The position numbers were made by a program, and so were the translations under genes. Positions 24,455-36,568 of a stretch of 64,000 bases of DNA are shown in pieces (the stretch's first letter is position 1; the number at the start of each line of letters is the position of its first letter). The stretch is from assembly GCA_020064725.1 (NCBI GenBank), contig JAGTWJ010000019.1, positions 2,790,001 through 2,854,000 of the forward strand, written 5' to 3'. The DNA comes from Drechslerella dactyloides. Lineage: Eukaryota; Ascomycota; Orbiliomycetes; Orbiliales; Orbiliaceae. The notes under the pieces are model-generated. The model had not been told where the DNA came from and ran no database searches. It saw only the letters and a program-made list of their open reading frames with translations.

Positions 24455-27400
24455 ATCGCAGAAAACGGGCGAAAGCCGGGGCGGGATGCGGGCGAGTCAG
24501 AGTATTTACAGGCCGGCTGAGAGCAGGGAAGTAAATATATCTGCCAATGCCCGGCCCAAAGTCCTCATCCCCATGCACAAACAGCACTCAATGCACTGGC
24601 GATTCGATGTGATTGATCGAAGGCAGACGACCGTTCCGGTGCTTTTATGCGACTTCAACTTATGGCAAGGTCTCCGCAGCTGCTCGCTTCCATTCTTGGG
24701 TCCAATGGGTGGGTTCAAGAGTCCGTTCGGGGCAATTCGAGTCGTCCGCCCACACCCTCCTCGTGTAAAGACGCCCGGAATGGGATCGAGGAGAGGCGCC
24801 GCTTGGGGGACCAGAGCTAGAGCGCGACGGGAGGGTCTAGCAGAAGAGGGCGAGGCAGAGGTCTCGATCCTAGCCATTGATGCATCGACGCCAGCTATCG
24901 ACCGTCGACCGTCGACCGCATCGCGACAGTCCAGCCGGTGCATTTTAGTTCCGTGATCATGGGCACATAAAACTCAGCCAGTGCGCTAGTTTCGCCCACG
25001 AATGCTGCACCTCACCAGCAGGCCTCGCCCAAGGTCGTGCTCTGCCGCGGCCGTGGACGGGCGGCGCGACTGCTGAAGAACTCCCTCTCCCCGTCTCTCC
25101 TCGACTCATATCGCCATGTCAAGCCTCAGGCTCTGCATTCCGCACGAGCCCCGCTTCACTTCGTCTGTGTGTGAACGGCTAGCTATGATGTCGTTCGTGA
25201 GGACCCCGTGACATGGCCAAAACCACCGCGCTCTCGTGTTCGTCAAGCCACCGCCACGTGCTCGAGTGGTTCGGTTTCGCCCATAGCGTGTCGCTGCCGC
25301 TGATCCAGCGCGGTGGAAGACCCAACGGGAAGTGCAGTTGGTCGTGGCTGCTGGCGATTTTCGAAACCAGAGCTAGAGGGCGAAAGCTGATTGGTGTAGA
25401 TGCGTGTGCTGCTTCATTGCAGCGCCCCGAGCTCGAGAACGGGATACGCACCATCCTGCGTACATACATACGTGGACGTACTAGCCTCGATGCATCAAAG
25501 CTTGGTGTGTACCGGTGACCAGAACCATCAAGCGTGATGACGGTATTGTGGGTGAGGAGAGTATCATAACATGCAACAGAACGTCGAAGCAAAATAAAAA
25601 ACCAACTATCAAGAATTCAACTTACCAGTGCTGAATCTGCGTACATCCTGCCGATGAGAGCGTAATCCGGCGCTAAGCAGCAGACGTGATGTAAAATGTC
25701 AAGGCCGCAACCTGATGATTTTCTTTGCAGCGTCGTCCAGCAACGTGACTAAACGGCGAGCCTTTCAGTCCGAGATCTCTTAGGATGTATGGCGGTTATG
25801 ATGTACGGGATTATCTGGAAGAATATTATTCTTGGATCGTGGTAGGAGGCGATATCGGCGGCAATGCGACTCGATGCATGCGGCACGGAGCCCGTCTGTT
25901 CGTTCGAATCCTCGCAGCGGGGAAGTCCCTACAGATAGATCTAGGTGATGCGCCAAACTAAGCATGCGTCCCGACAGAGAGGTCCGTAGACGAATTTAAT
26001 TGAATCGCTCCGCTGCCCACTGGCCAAAACAGAGTCGCATCAGTCACAAGGAGGGGATGCCACTTACTGAGAGCACGCAGGCGATGACCAACTGGCAAAT
26101 AAATTTGCCCCTCGGTGGCAGGTCCAAGTTTGAGAACGAGACCAAGCGCGGGCAAAGCAAGCACGCTGACCGCAAGGCAGAGAATCTACACGGTTTCAAA
26201 ACATGCAGGGCCGCCGCGCCGTGTCGCTCAGACCAAGTCAAATCGCCGTCCAAGCAGGTCACTTTCTCGTGCAAAGCGGTCCAAAGAGGAAACCAAGGTC
26301 AAACGTGAGCCCAACTGGCAGGAACTCGACGGGGCGCAAGAGTATCGATGGAGAGGTCGGCAGAGCGAGCGAACGACGGATGGAGAGGAAGACCCGAGCC
26401 GTATACCGCATATACGACGGCGGAGTCAGGATGTTGGACTCGAATAAGAGGAACCGGCGCCGCAGGAGGAGTTCCAGATTCGGCTTCTGTTATAAGAGCT
26501 CGCGATAAAAAGGGCGTCGACTGGGTATTTTACTCCAGCATTACTTATTCCATAGGATAAAAAAGAAAAAAGAATCGAGCGCTGGCAGGTTGGACTGCTT
26601 CTACGATCCCTTCCAGAACTACTCCCAAACCCGGGAGGCAAGGAAGCTGAGGAAGGCCGTTTGAGCAAGGGACTTTCCCCATAGCGTCTGGAGAGACTCC
26701 TGGTTGATACGAGCCTATTATTCGGTACTCGAAAGCACTCCGGCTCGGAATCGTGACCAGCGTCTACAGGCTCGATCGCATTTGATTCGCTGGCCTGGGG
26801 AATGAGCACACACCCACAGCTGCTCCCCGCCGGCTATTTACGACCGTCCAACCGATGCACATCTTCTCCTTCTGTGCTCCCAAGATGACCACGCGCGGGC
26901 AAACTTTCTCTGGCTGAATGCAATCACGATTGGAGAGGCCACGACGCCCAAGCGAAAGGCGGTCGCCTAGGAAAATCTCCCGCGTCGCGAACAGTCCAAG
27001 TTTCCAGCGCCTTTCCCGATCACAAATGCAGTAGCATGTGTCACCTGTGCCTGAGTAATATCTGAGGCACGACAGGCGTCCGTGAAGTCTCCGCGCTGGT
27101 GCATCCAACGGTCGTGCCGTGGACGCCTGTCACTAAAAACCCCGCACCAGCGGCACGCCCAGCTTTCCCCTTGATGGCAAACTCACGATGTGCACGGCCT
27201 TATCGTCCCGTTTGTGGGCAAGCACCTTCCTGGCATGCACTAGACCATAGAGCATGGCCGTGGAGTAGATTGTCAATTAAACGAGACCCTTGAGGTTTGC
27301 ATCTGCGGGGTTTGCGAACCTGGGCGCATAAAAAGCACAGGAAGACAGCCTGCATGCTTGACTCCGTCCATACCGACGACTAGCTTGGTCCAGCGGGTTC

Positions 27401-28077
27401 CGTCCATGTTCCCATTCTCCCAGGACGCGGTCCATCCAGGCGTGTTTGCCCAGTCTCGATCTTTGGCGCAATGGCATTCATGCATGCAACCATCGATGTC
27501 ATGCGGAGGACGTTTCGTCAATAATCCCGCACACACGTCCGCCCACGAACCAGACGAAACCCGAGAGGATCCTCGGGCGACGGGATTTTTGACAGGTCGG
27601 GTCTCCCGGCGCAAGTTCCAAACTGACTTGCAGACTTGACGGTTTCCGAGTGCTGCTGCATGGGCCGAATCAGCCACCTCGTATCGAGCGAACAGCGCTG
27701 CATGCACATGCATGCTGGCTAAACAGTGCTCTGGATAATCCTCTGACGCCATTGCGCTCGCTCGTCCATTCGGTTAGCCTGGACCCTCCAGTCACGGGCA
27801 GCATCGTGCAGCATCGTGATCATGATTGCATCCAAACGCGAACTCCACTCGATGAAATCAAGCTTACCTGGGCGCCTCATGTTGGCGTTGTGGCCGAGAT
27901 GAAGGATCTCGATCCTACTTGGCCCAGCAGCTGCCAGAAGGTCCTGGAATTTCGGTTTGGGGCGGGGCGCAACACTATCAACAGTAGTTTTTTGCAATCG
28001 CCTAATGCGTCGCCCGCCTGCACAGCGGCAACCTCCCGCAAAGCTCGCAGCGCCCTAGTCCATCGTGACCCTTGTCG

Positions 28078-30406
28078 ATGGCATCCTACTACTACCATAT
28101 CGTTCTGGAACTTCACGACCGGTCCGATCCAGTCTCTGTAAAGGCGATCGAGAGCAAGCTTGCGCCGGACATCCCGGACTACACTCTACCCCCGAGCGGC
28201 GCGGATATCTTTGCCTTCGATCCAGTAACATCCCCGCCAAGCGCCAGCTCTGCATGTCTCGATGACCCAAGCGGCCGCCCTTTTCCCGCCGGAACGGCCG
28301 CTCGAGACTACCTTGACTATCGATTTTCCGTCATAACCATAGAGAGCATCAATATGGCGTCCCGGCCCCAGACATCGAACGGTAGCGAGATGTCCTCCCC
28401 GGGCCGAGTCCGAGGGAAGAGCGTGAGCTTCGCGGACTCCGTCGACTCTCGCTTCTCATCTGTAAAGGCGCGATACATCCCGATAATCTCCTCGACAGCC
28501 AACATAGGATACGGCGTCGTCCATCTCTATCGCGAGACGGCCGAAACCCCCGGGCTCTTGGCCACCGGTGTTGGCAGCATCGAAGAATCGCACCGCGACG
28601 GCGCAGCTGAGCCCGCTGGACCGGATACACCGGTGGACACTACCAGAGATGTAGATCCGAGCGCCGGCAGCAACCACGAATCTACCGTTCTGGCTATTCT
28701 CGCAGTCCCAGCCTACATGACTCCTAGTGACTTCTTAGGCTTTGTTGGAGACGACGCGAGAGAGGCCGTCAGTCACTTCAGGTTGATTAGGACCGGCGAC
28801 GATGTGCGCAAATACATGGCCCTCATGAAGTTCCGCCAGGTGGACGATGCAAAGGCTTTCGCTCGGGACTATAACGGGCGGGAATTTAATACAATGGAGG
28901 CACGCTTATCACTTTCTAAAACGATGCGAACATGGGGGAGGAAGATTTGTGCTGACGGTGCCGTATTCAATATAGCCGGAAACCTGCCAGGTCGTGTTTG
29001 TGAAGTCGGTCCAGGTCCAGGTATCGGAAAGCGATCCCTCAAAGCCACGCCCGATTTCCACCTCTTCGTATACGGCTTCCGGCGATGAGCCGGTGGCCCT
29101 CTCCCAGAGTTTACGGCGAAACTCATACGATAACGATCCGCCTTCACCTTACCAGCAAACCTCGGTCTCGATTCCAGGCGCTTCTGCCCATCTAACGACG
29201 AAACCCGCTCCGCCTCCTACGCCATCGCTGCTCGAACTACCTACATGCCCAGTATGTCTCGAACGAATGGACGAGATCACCGGTCTATTGATCACACAGT
29301 GTCAGCACGTATTTCACTGCGCATGCCTCAGCAAATGGAAGGACGGTAGCTGCCCCGTTTGCCGGTATACCTCCAACGATACGAAGAGTTTACCGGGTAC
29401 GCGGCGCCCACGAGGGAAGCTGAAAGGCGTCGAAACAGGAGGTGACGAGGATGATGACGAGGACGAGGCGGACATATGTTTCAGCTGTGGGGCTGTCGAT
29501 AATCTCTGGGTTTGGTAGGTCTTCCCACAAAGTCTTTTTTACTATTTGTTCGTATCTAATATGAGGTTTCTAGTCTGATATGTGGCCACGTCGGATGTGG
29601 GCGTTACGACGAAAAGCATGCATATGGGCACTACGAACGGACGCAACATTGCTTTGCTATGGACATAGAAACACAGCGGGTGTGGGATTACGACTCGGAC
29701 CAGTATGTCCATCGACTGGTCCAAAACAAGAGTGACGGGAAGCTCGTGGAGCTGCCATCTGGGCGACGCGACGGAAACACAGAGGAGCTGTACGATAAGC
29801 TCGACAACATCGGCATGGAGTATACCTATCTCCTAACGAGCCAACTGGACTCTCAGCGAATATATTTCGAGGAGCGGGTCCTTGCAGCGGCAGACAAAGC
29901 GGCCACCGCATCCCGTCGGGCGGACGAAGCGGCGGAACAGTTGCAAAAAGCAACGCTCGAGTTGGAGAGCTTGAAAAACAAGATGGAGGACCTATCGGAC
30001 GACCTTATTCCGTCGCTTGAGAAATCCAAAACCCGGGCGGAAAAGAAGGCGGAAAAAGCAACTGAGCTGCTGCGCAAGTTTGAGAAGGACTGGAGGGAAG
30101 AAAAGACCGTGAACGACGGACTGCTTGAGAGAGTGGACAAGCTGAACAAGGAGCGCGACGATCTCACACGAGAGAACGCCGACCTGAAGGAACAGTTGCG
30201 GTAAGAACCATCCAGCGATCTCTTTCCAACGCACACACTAACGCAAGCATTGCTTTCGTACCCGCAGCGATTTGATGTTTTTTGTAGAAGGCAGAGAAAA
30301 GCTCAAGGAAATGGACGAAGAGGGCATTGAGGATGGAGAAGTGACCATTGCTGATGCCCCGGACGGCAAGAAGAAGCGGAAAGGAAAACGGAAAGGGAAG
30401 CAGTAG
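28078..30406 (+). CDS. ETP1: BRAP2/Etp1-type RING and UBP zinc finger ubiquitin ligase
   Basis: Cytosolic E3 ligase family related to human BRAP (IMP), which modulates Ras/MAPK signalling, and to yeast Etp1. Exons: 28078-28899, 28976-29514, 29574-30200, 30268-30406; 708 aa. Order: N-terminal region; RRM-like BRAP2 domain (about 200-290, VLAILAVPAYMTPSDFLGFV to PETCQVVFVKS); RING-H2 (CPVCLERMDEI, CQHVFHCACLSKW, CPVC); UBP-type zinc finger (CFSCGAVDNLWVC then LICGHVGCGRYDEKHAYGHY, split by intron 2); long coiled coil rich in E/K/A; C-terminal basic KKKRKGKRKGKQ. The first intron starts with GC, not GT: conservation fixes the join at ME|PETC, leaving GCACGC as donor. ATG 28078 is the first in-frame ATG. 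Confidence 0.92.
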
Positions 30407-30787
30407 TAAACTGGCCATCAGGCACAACCGTGCCCATTCTCTTGCATTTTGGCTCTTTGGGCAGGCGTCTCCTAGCGTTTCATGTAATTCGGGGCTCGGT
30501 CTCTGTCTCTGTCTCCTAAAGTGCAGTGATACCCAAAGTAAAGCGTAGCACTTCGCAAGCGTCCATCGAACCGAAGTCGTAACAAGCACCATTTGTCTAG
30601 ATGGCTGCGTGTGGTCTGGACCAGCCCCTCTCCGCAAACTCGTCACACATTGACGGCCGAGCCTGCCTGCCCAACCCGTCAAACGCCCCCCGGCAGCAAC
30701 ACTCCCCACACCTCTGCTGAAACACCAAACCCAACCCGGCTCCCCGTTAGATGGTCTCTACAGCTTGTGGGTGCCCGACCCGCTTGG
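30407..30787. other. Intergenic, BRAP2-like gene to RAM1
   Basis: Short spacer between two genes on the same strand. The RAM1 reading frame is open upstream to 30593 but without an ATG, so the upstream part is treated as leader. Confidence 0.55.
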
Positions 30788-32520
30788 ATGTCATCCCATC
30801 GCCGGCTCATCGGCTCCAAGGCAAAAAGAAAGGTGTACTTCCCCAAGAACCGCTCAGGCGGGATGGCACCGCCTGAAAACAATCCTGCCCAGGGTGAGGG
30901 CGAGGAGCAGACGGAGGAGACCGACCCAAGCTCCTACTGGTCGGCACACGAACAGGTCCCCGCGATGCACTTGAAGCTCCCGCTTCTCATCGACGGCCAT
31001 GTAACGGAAACGTCAACGAAGCAGCTGGGGACCGCTCAGAATATCATGAAGCATGTCAAGGAGACGCCGCTTCCGGAATTGGACCGAGCCATGCATGTGG
31101 ATTTTTTGCTCGGTCCCTTGCACGACGGCCTTTCCAGCAGATATTCTGGTCTAGATGCTAGTAGGCCATGGATATTTTATTGGTGTATCAATGCATTGGC
31201 TCTGTTGGGCGAAGATGTCGGTCGGTACAACGAACGGTAAGATACGAATCAGTGATTGCTCAACTCGTAATTGCAAGTTTTTGAAGAAGGCTGATCGATA
31301 TATAAATGCACAGGGCGATATCGAGCCTCAAACCGCTACAGCATAGAGACGGCGGCTTTGGAGGTGGAAACGGACAAACCCAGCATATGGCATCCGTCTA
31401 CGCAGTGGTCCTTACACTCGCCATTACCGCGCATCACGCATCGCGAGACTTGCCCGAAGCCGAGCGGTTCGAAGTCTACACCCGCTCGTTCAGCTGGATC
31501 AATCGTCAGCGGCTGCTGCAGTGGATTCGCAGGATAAAACTGCCGAATGGCGGCTTTAAGGTTAATGAGGGCGGCGAAGAAGACGTCCGAGCCGGCTACT
31601 GCGCGCTGGTCACGTTAGCTCTCCTAGGCTTTGACGATGAGGAACTCCGGGGAGATCCGTCGAAGGGTGAAAAGCCGCTCTTGGATGGAGTTTTGGATTA
31701 CTTCAAACGTTGCCAGACGTGGGAGGGAGGGATCGCCGCAAAGCAAAATTCTGAAGCGCACGGCGGGTACGCGTTCTGCGTCCTCGCTGCGCTCTGTCTG
31801 TTGGGCGAGCCACGGGAGGTCCTGCGCACCTATTTAGATCTCGACCGGTTCATATCCTGGCTTTCCGCCCGCCAGTACGCCCCAGAGGGGGGGTTTTCGG
31901 GTAGAACGAACAAGCTCGTCGACGGATGCTATAGCACCTGGGTTGGTGGCTGCTGGGCGCTCGTTGAAGCAGCTGCTAACGGGATCGAGTCTGTTGGATT
32001 GTCCTTCAAGGCGCAAGTCGGCAGCATGTGGAGTCGCAAGGCGCTGATCAGATACATTCTCACATGCTGTCAAGGGCCGCGAGGTGGACTCCGAGATAAA
32101 CCGGGAATGTAAGTTTCGCTGTATCTATGCGTAGATGGCAGCTCGAGGACTGCGCAGCTAATCGAGATACTCGCGGGCGTGGCCTGGATCAGATATCCTG
32201 ATTTTTACCATTCGAACTATGTTCTGATTGGACTCTCTGCGGCTCAGAATTATTATTACTACGATAATGACGAGAGCGAGAGCGGCGGCTCGGCTCGTCT
32301 TGGAGAAGGTTCGCCATTCAGGAATGCGTTTTGTTGGAAAGCGAGTCGGAACGTGCCGAAGCCGAGTGACCCTCGCGACGGAAGGGGTGGCGGCTGGGAA
32401 GAGGGGTTGGTGCCAAACGAGGAAGACTGGGTTGGGGTGCAGCATCCGTTGTTCAATATCCCTTTGGGAGCTGAGGCACAGCTTCTCAGCTGGTGGAGAT
32501 CGTTCAAGGATGCACAATAA
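30788..32520 (+). CDS. RAM1: Protein farnesyltransferase subunit beta
   Basis: Catalytic zinc subunit that farnesylates CaaX proteins such as Ras and a-type pheromone. Exons: 30788-31236, 31314-32108, 32193-32520; 523 aa. The alpha-alpha toroid is made of prenyltransferase repeats: GGFGGGNGQTQHMASVYAVV, GGFKVNEGGEEDVRAGYCAL, GGIAAKQNSEAHGGYAFCVL, GGFSGRTNKLVDGCYSTWVG, GGLRDKPG. Zinc ligands are visible as the Asp and Cys of EDVRAGYC-type/DGCYSTW repeats and the His of DFYHSNY, the last assembled across intron 2 (PGIYPDFYH). The repertoire matches farnesyl rather than geranylgeranyl type I subunits. The N-terminus before about residue 60 is weakly conserved; ATG 30865 is an alternative start. 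A Gly-rich, tryptophan-containing tail extends past the core. Confidence 0.93.
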
Positions 32521-33816
32521 GAGCTTGACAACCACTGCATGCGAATACGGCGTGCATTTTTGGGTAAGAATAGATTCCTACGAGAGTCGAGGTTTGTTAG
32601 CGGAGTGATCGGTTTCGTACCGAGGGACTTGATAGCCGCAGAGGGATTATGATATGTGCTATACATTTCGTTAAGATGTCTGGCTTAGCTTGGCTCACGG
32701 AGTTGATATCTATCTTGTGCAGCATGCATGTTTGCAAAGTCAACGGAAATATTGGAAATATTGGAAATATCATTCCTTACCAAAAAGAACTCGTTGGCAA
32801 CTTCTCGGATCCCGTTCAATGCACCATTGATGAATCTTGCTACAGGCTGGACGTGGAAGCTTAATTTGTATGGTCTCAACCACATATGGTCTCAAAACCT
32901 GGCCTCTGAGGTGCCGGTGGACTGGAAAACCTTTGCCCTGGTCTAAATATAAATGCACATGATGTCACGGGTGAATATTTCTAGCCAATCTGAATGCAAG
33001 AAGAATCGATTTTGGGGAAGAATGATTGCAAAGCTACCCTGAGGGCAAGTCAAGCGAAGTCTACCCCCAAGTTTTCAGAGCAGGTTGGATGTCATGTCTA
33101 ACTATTAGGAGAATAGATGAGGCCGGAGAGAGCTCATTCTTTAGCTTCGCAAAAAAAAAAAAAATCATATAGTTTAACTGCGATGGGGGTTTATCGGCAT
33201 GGTATCTCGTAACATAATTCCGAAGGGATAGTAATATCAGTTGCACTATGTACTGTTATCGAGCTCGCTGCGGTGTAGAAGTATCATTCTCGCCAACTTC
33301 CGATACGTAAAATCCGAAGCCCACAAGCAGCAGCACGGGTGCTAACCGGTTCTCGTGCACCGTGTGGGAGTGACAATATGCAAGGAGCATGCGGCATGTG
33401 CGCACCTGGCGGTGACATCGATTCGGAAATTTAAAGGCGTCCGCCTGGGTACTTGCTTACCCCCGATAGATTCGTGACCGACTGACGTCTGCGCGGGCGG
33501 ATGCATGTATAAGAAATGCATGTAATGTACTCTGGATGTATCGGTTCTGGGTCACGTCGATAGCGACAGGCTGGGCTGGTCGGATTTGCGAGGGGGCCCT
33601 CGGCTTCCTAAACAGCCTGCAGGAGTTCCTTCGAACACACCCAGGACTCGACATCACATCACATCATGCCCGCGAGATGGCCGCGGGGTTGGTTGCATTG
33701 AGTCCGGATGTGATGGTGCGGCTGCCGGCGGTCTCATGACCGTTCCATGGCACATGCCCGCCTTGCCCCTCTCCCAGCGTGAGAAAAAGCCCTCTGTGGA
33801 TGCAAAGGTGCTCTCG

Positions 33817-33824
33817 TATATAAG
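33817..33824 (+). promoter_or_regulatory. TATA box, possibly for the Aph-1-like gene
   Basis: TATATAAG 567 bases upstream of the next + strand start codon. This is far for a TATA box unless the leader is long or spliced; alternatively it drives an unannotated transcript. Confidence 0.3.
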
Positions 33825-34137
33825 TGCGAGATGCTTCGTCCGATCGAGCTGACGCTGCTGCTGCTGCTGCCTGCCTGCCTTGTCTACCTCACCCCGTCGA
33901 CATCTCAAGCACGCTACTTGGATCGCGCCGGCCGGCTGGGAGGCTTGGGCGCAATGGACTCAGCTAGGTCGAGTGGTGGCCCCTGAGTTACTCACTGTCT
34001 CTGCCTGCTTCGTGCTGCTCCTCCTCCTATTGGACGGCGGGCTTTCCGGTCGAGTCTGCGTGCACTTCCCTGGACGCATGTCCGAATGTAAGTAAATACC
34101 AGCACTCTGGAACTGTTGATGTTGGATTGCCAGGAGA

Positions 34138-34190
34138 AGAGAGAAAGAGAGAGACTCGAGAGAGAGACGAGAGAGAGAGAGAGGAGATGA
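34138..34190. repeat. Imperfect (GA)n tract
   Basis: About 50 bases of almost pure AG/GA repeats within the promoter of the Aph-1-like gene. Simple sequence. Confidence 0.85.
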
Positions 34191-34390
34191 GAGCTGAATC
34201 CAGGAATGCCGCCGCGATGGCAGTTACCGTTGAGTTGAGTTAGCTGCGAAGGCGTCCCGTCCGGTTTGACTGCCCTCACGACTCGAGATTCCCGCCCTCG
34301 CCCGCCCTCACCCTCGTTTGTCACCACCATCACAACCTCTCGTCGACGTCGAGCGCCCCTCCGTCCTCCGCCGTCGTCGTCGCCGGCGCG

Positions 34391-36568
34391 ATGAGGCCCG
34401 GTCTCCACCGCTACGTGCTCCCGCCGGCCCTGCTCCTGCTCCACGGCCTGCTGTTGCTGCCCATCCTGGTCCCCTACCGACCCGACAACTCGTCCTACCC
34501 CGACTCCTCGCTCAATTTTGCCCTCCATGCCGCTCCGTACGCCCTGCCCCTCGGCTGCCTCGCCTTCGCTACCGTCGCCCTCTCCCGCTTCCTGACCAGC
34601 CTGCAGCTGCTGCCCGTCTCCGAACGCCGTCCCGTCGCCATCCTCCTGTTCTTTATCGCCATTGTGGAGGAAATCGTGCGATGGGTCCTCGTCAAGTGTC
34701 TTTCCACGATGGAAGGTGGAGGAGGAGGCTACGGCGCAAAACACCCGGAGCCGAACCACCACGGCTCCTTATCGCGCGGCCACTATGGTTTTCCTGAGTC
34801 CAGCAGCGTGGAAGTCGCGCCAGGCATCTGGGAAGGCATCTATCTCATGGGCTGGGTCTGGAGCGCCCTGGAGTCTATGGTACGCCATTCTCTATTTACA
34901 CCATTCATCTGCCTTTGTTGCTAATAGACCGACTCCTGCCCTCGCGTATAGCACATCTGGTGGTTACTGCGGCCGACTCCTGCCATAGAATACACAATCC
35001 CTTCGGGTCTTGGCGATCCTCCCGTCGCCTCGCGCCCGCAATCCTACCATAGCTGGAGAAAAGAACATGCGAAAAAACGAAGCACCGACTCGACAATTCG
35101 CACCATACGAGGGTTTCCCAGACGCCCAAACAGTTTCTGCGTGGACATGGAGCAAAGCTCGCCGGACGACCGTCGCTTCCGTCCTCTCTCCGCCGATAAT
35201 ACGTTTGTGCAGCGGGGTTTGCTGAGCGGGTTCGACGACAGGGCTAGTTCCCCAGAACTCAGCAGGCGAAGTACGAGGGAAGAAGACAACGATGCCGGTG
35301 ATGAAGAAACATCCGCTACGGATAACGATAACGACGGCATTGACTCTCCCCTAACCCCCACAATTTATCGCCCTGCATATCATACCGCCGTCCCAACCCA
35401 ATTCACTCGCCCCCCAGCAAATGATGAGGATGATGGCCAGGAAGAGAGCACACCTACTCAGCAAAAGCACAATGCTGGCTTCTTTATGCCTGGCTCGGCA
35501 ACTTCCGGCAGTGACTACTTTGGGACGCGGGAGCCCGCGTGGACGGTCAGCAGTCCGATATCACCAAAACGACAAGTGCCCGAGCTATCCCGTCGCCTGA
35601 ACACTCTGACGAGTGACTCGGAGACGGAAAGTGCATTGTCCGGAACCCAAACACCACTTCTGAGCTCCTCGATTCCGCTCGAGCCGGAACAGGAATCTCT
35701 CCTCGATCACACACAAATTCCTAGCTACGGCAGCACCCAGAACCTGCCCTCCACTCTCCTGCCGCCACCACTATTGGACCTGCAGTCGAACCCCCCACAA
35801 GCGGCAACGGCATATCGGCCCACTATAACATCGCATCCGAGTTATATCTCAGTTACGACGGGAGATGAAGCTGAAGATGAATCCGACACACAGGGAAAGG
35901 GTGGCAATTTCGGCAGGGCGTATCATCCACATCCCGCGTTCTCTTCGTCGTATATTCATCGACATTTCCCTTCGTCGGTGCTTTCAAATACCACTTATGG
36001 CCAGCTCACGCCAACGAACACTCCACCCCGCCAGCTACGTCCTAAGCTCATGATGTCCCAGACAATGCCGATAAGGAAGGGCAAGGCGAAACGGCCTCGA
36101 AGTTATCCAGGCATTGGGCAGCAGCCTTTTCCACCTATAGAGTCGATCATGAACTCTGAAAATAGATGCCGCATGCGCATGAATGGGGTAGAAGTCGATT
36201 CCGTATCCTTCGTCCTAACGCTATTTTGGGCAATAATTGCCGCTTTCCAACATACTGGGTTTGGGCTCTGGTATGTATGGTTCCCAACACCGATATTTGA
36301 GCATACGGTGCAATGGTGGAGCATAGTTTTCTTCTTTGGGGTTGCATTTTCGAAGGCAATCTATGTGGCCCAAAGTGGCAGCGGTTGGATCACAGCGTAT
36401 GTTGGAGCCTCTCTTATTTGTCACAAATTCGGCGACATCACTATCAGGAATTATTTGCTAACTTTGTCGTCTAGGGACGGTCTACTGTGGCCTACGACGA
36501 TCGGCTGCGCGGCCTCGTCCTTCGTCCTATATTTTGTCGCTCTTATACTGTGGGGAGTGCTTTGGTAA
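34391..36568 (+). CDS. Aph-1-like seven-pass membrane protein with long disordered loop
   Basis: Aph-1 is a scaffold subunit of gamma-secretase. Exons: 34391-34879, 34952-36396, 36475-36568; 675 aa. Four hydrophobic segments lie in the first 170 residues and three in the last 100. The third (LLFFIAIVEEIVRWVLVKCL) resembles the Aph-1 TM3 (Glu, Arg and Lys in the same spacing). The fourth has stacked glycines (PGIWEGIYLMGWVWSALE), recalling the Aph-1 GxxxG motif. The fifth has a membrane His (AAFQHTGFGLWYVWF), as in Aph-1 TM5. A hydrophilic Ser/Thr/Pro-rich loop of about 370 residues separates TM4 and TM5; animal Aph-1 lacks it. The second conserved Aph-1 histidine was not found. The last intron is 78 nt, in frame and stop-free, but has GTATGT and TTGCTAAC. 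Family call is from motif likeness only. Confidence 0.55.

Larger units (their letters stand above)
22698..28077. other. 5.4 kb stretch without a supported gene
   Basis: Lies between the divergent genes CDC24 and the BRAP2-like gene. ORFs are numerous but of the overlapping, biased, unconserved kind, including a Ser/Pro-rich minus frame at 23.2-24.0 kb. There is a perfect TATATAAG at 24255 and a hexamer microsatellite at 24425. It may contain long promoters, a leader exon or a non-coding transcript; I see no tRNA, rRNA or transposon remnant. Confidence 0.45.
32521..34390. other. Intergenic, RAM1 3' region and promoter of Aph-1-like gene
   Basis: AT-richer than its surroundings in the first kilobase, with three tandem GGAAATATT copies near 32750. 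GC-rich with a GA-repeat (34138-34190) towards the next gene. No credible ORF. Confidence 0.5.

Noticed and set aside
25528..25635. TGATGA ... CTGA pair on + in the gene-free block, possible snoRNA
   Set aside because: Single pair of short motifs without C'/D', guide match or host intron; expected by chance in 5 kb.
25885..25930. GTTCGAATCC motif resembling a tRNA T-loop
   Set aside because: Flanking bases do not form a T-stem and no acceptor or anticodon stem can be drawn.
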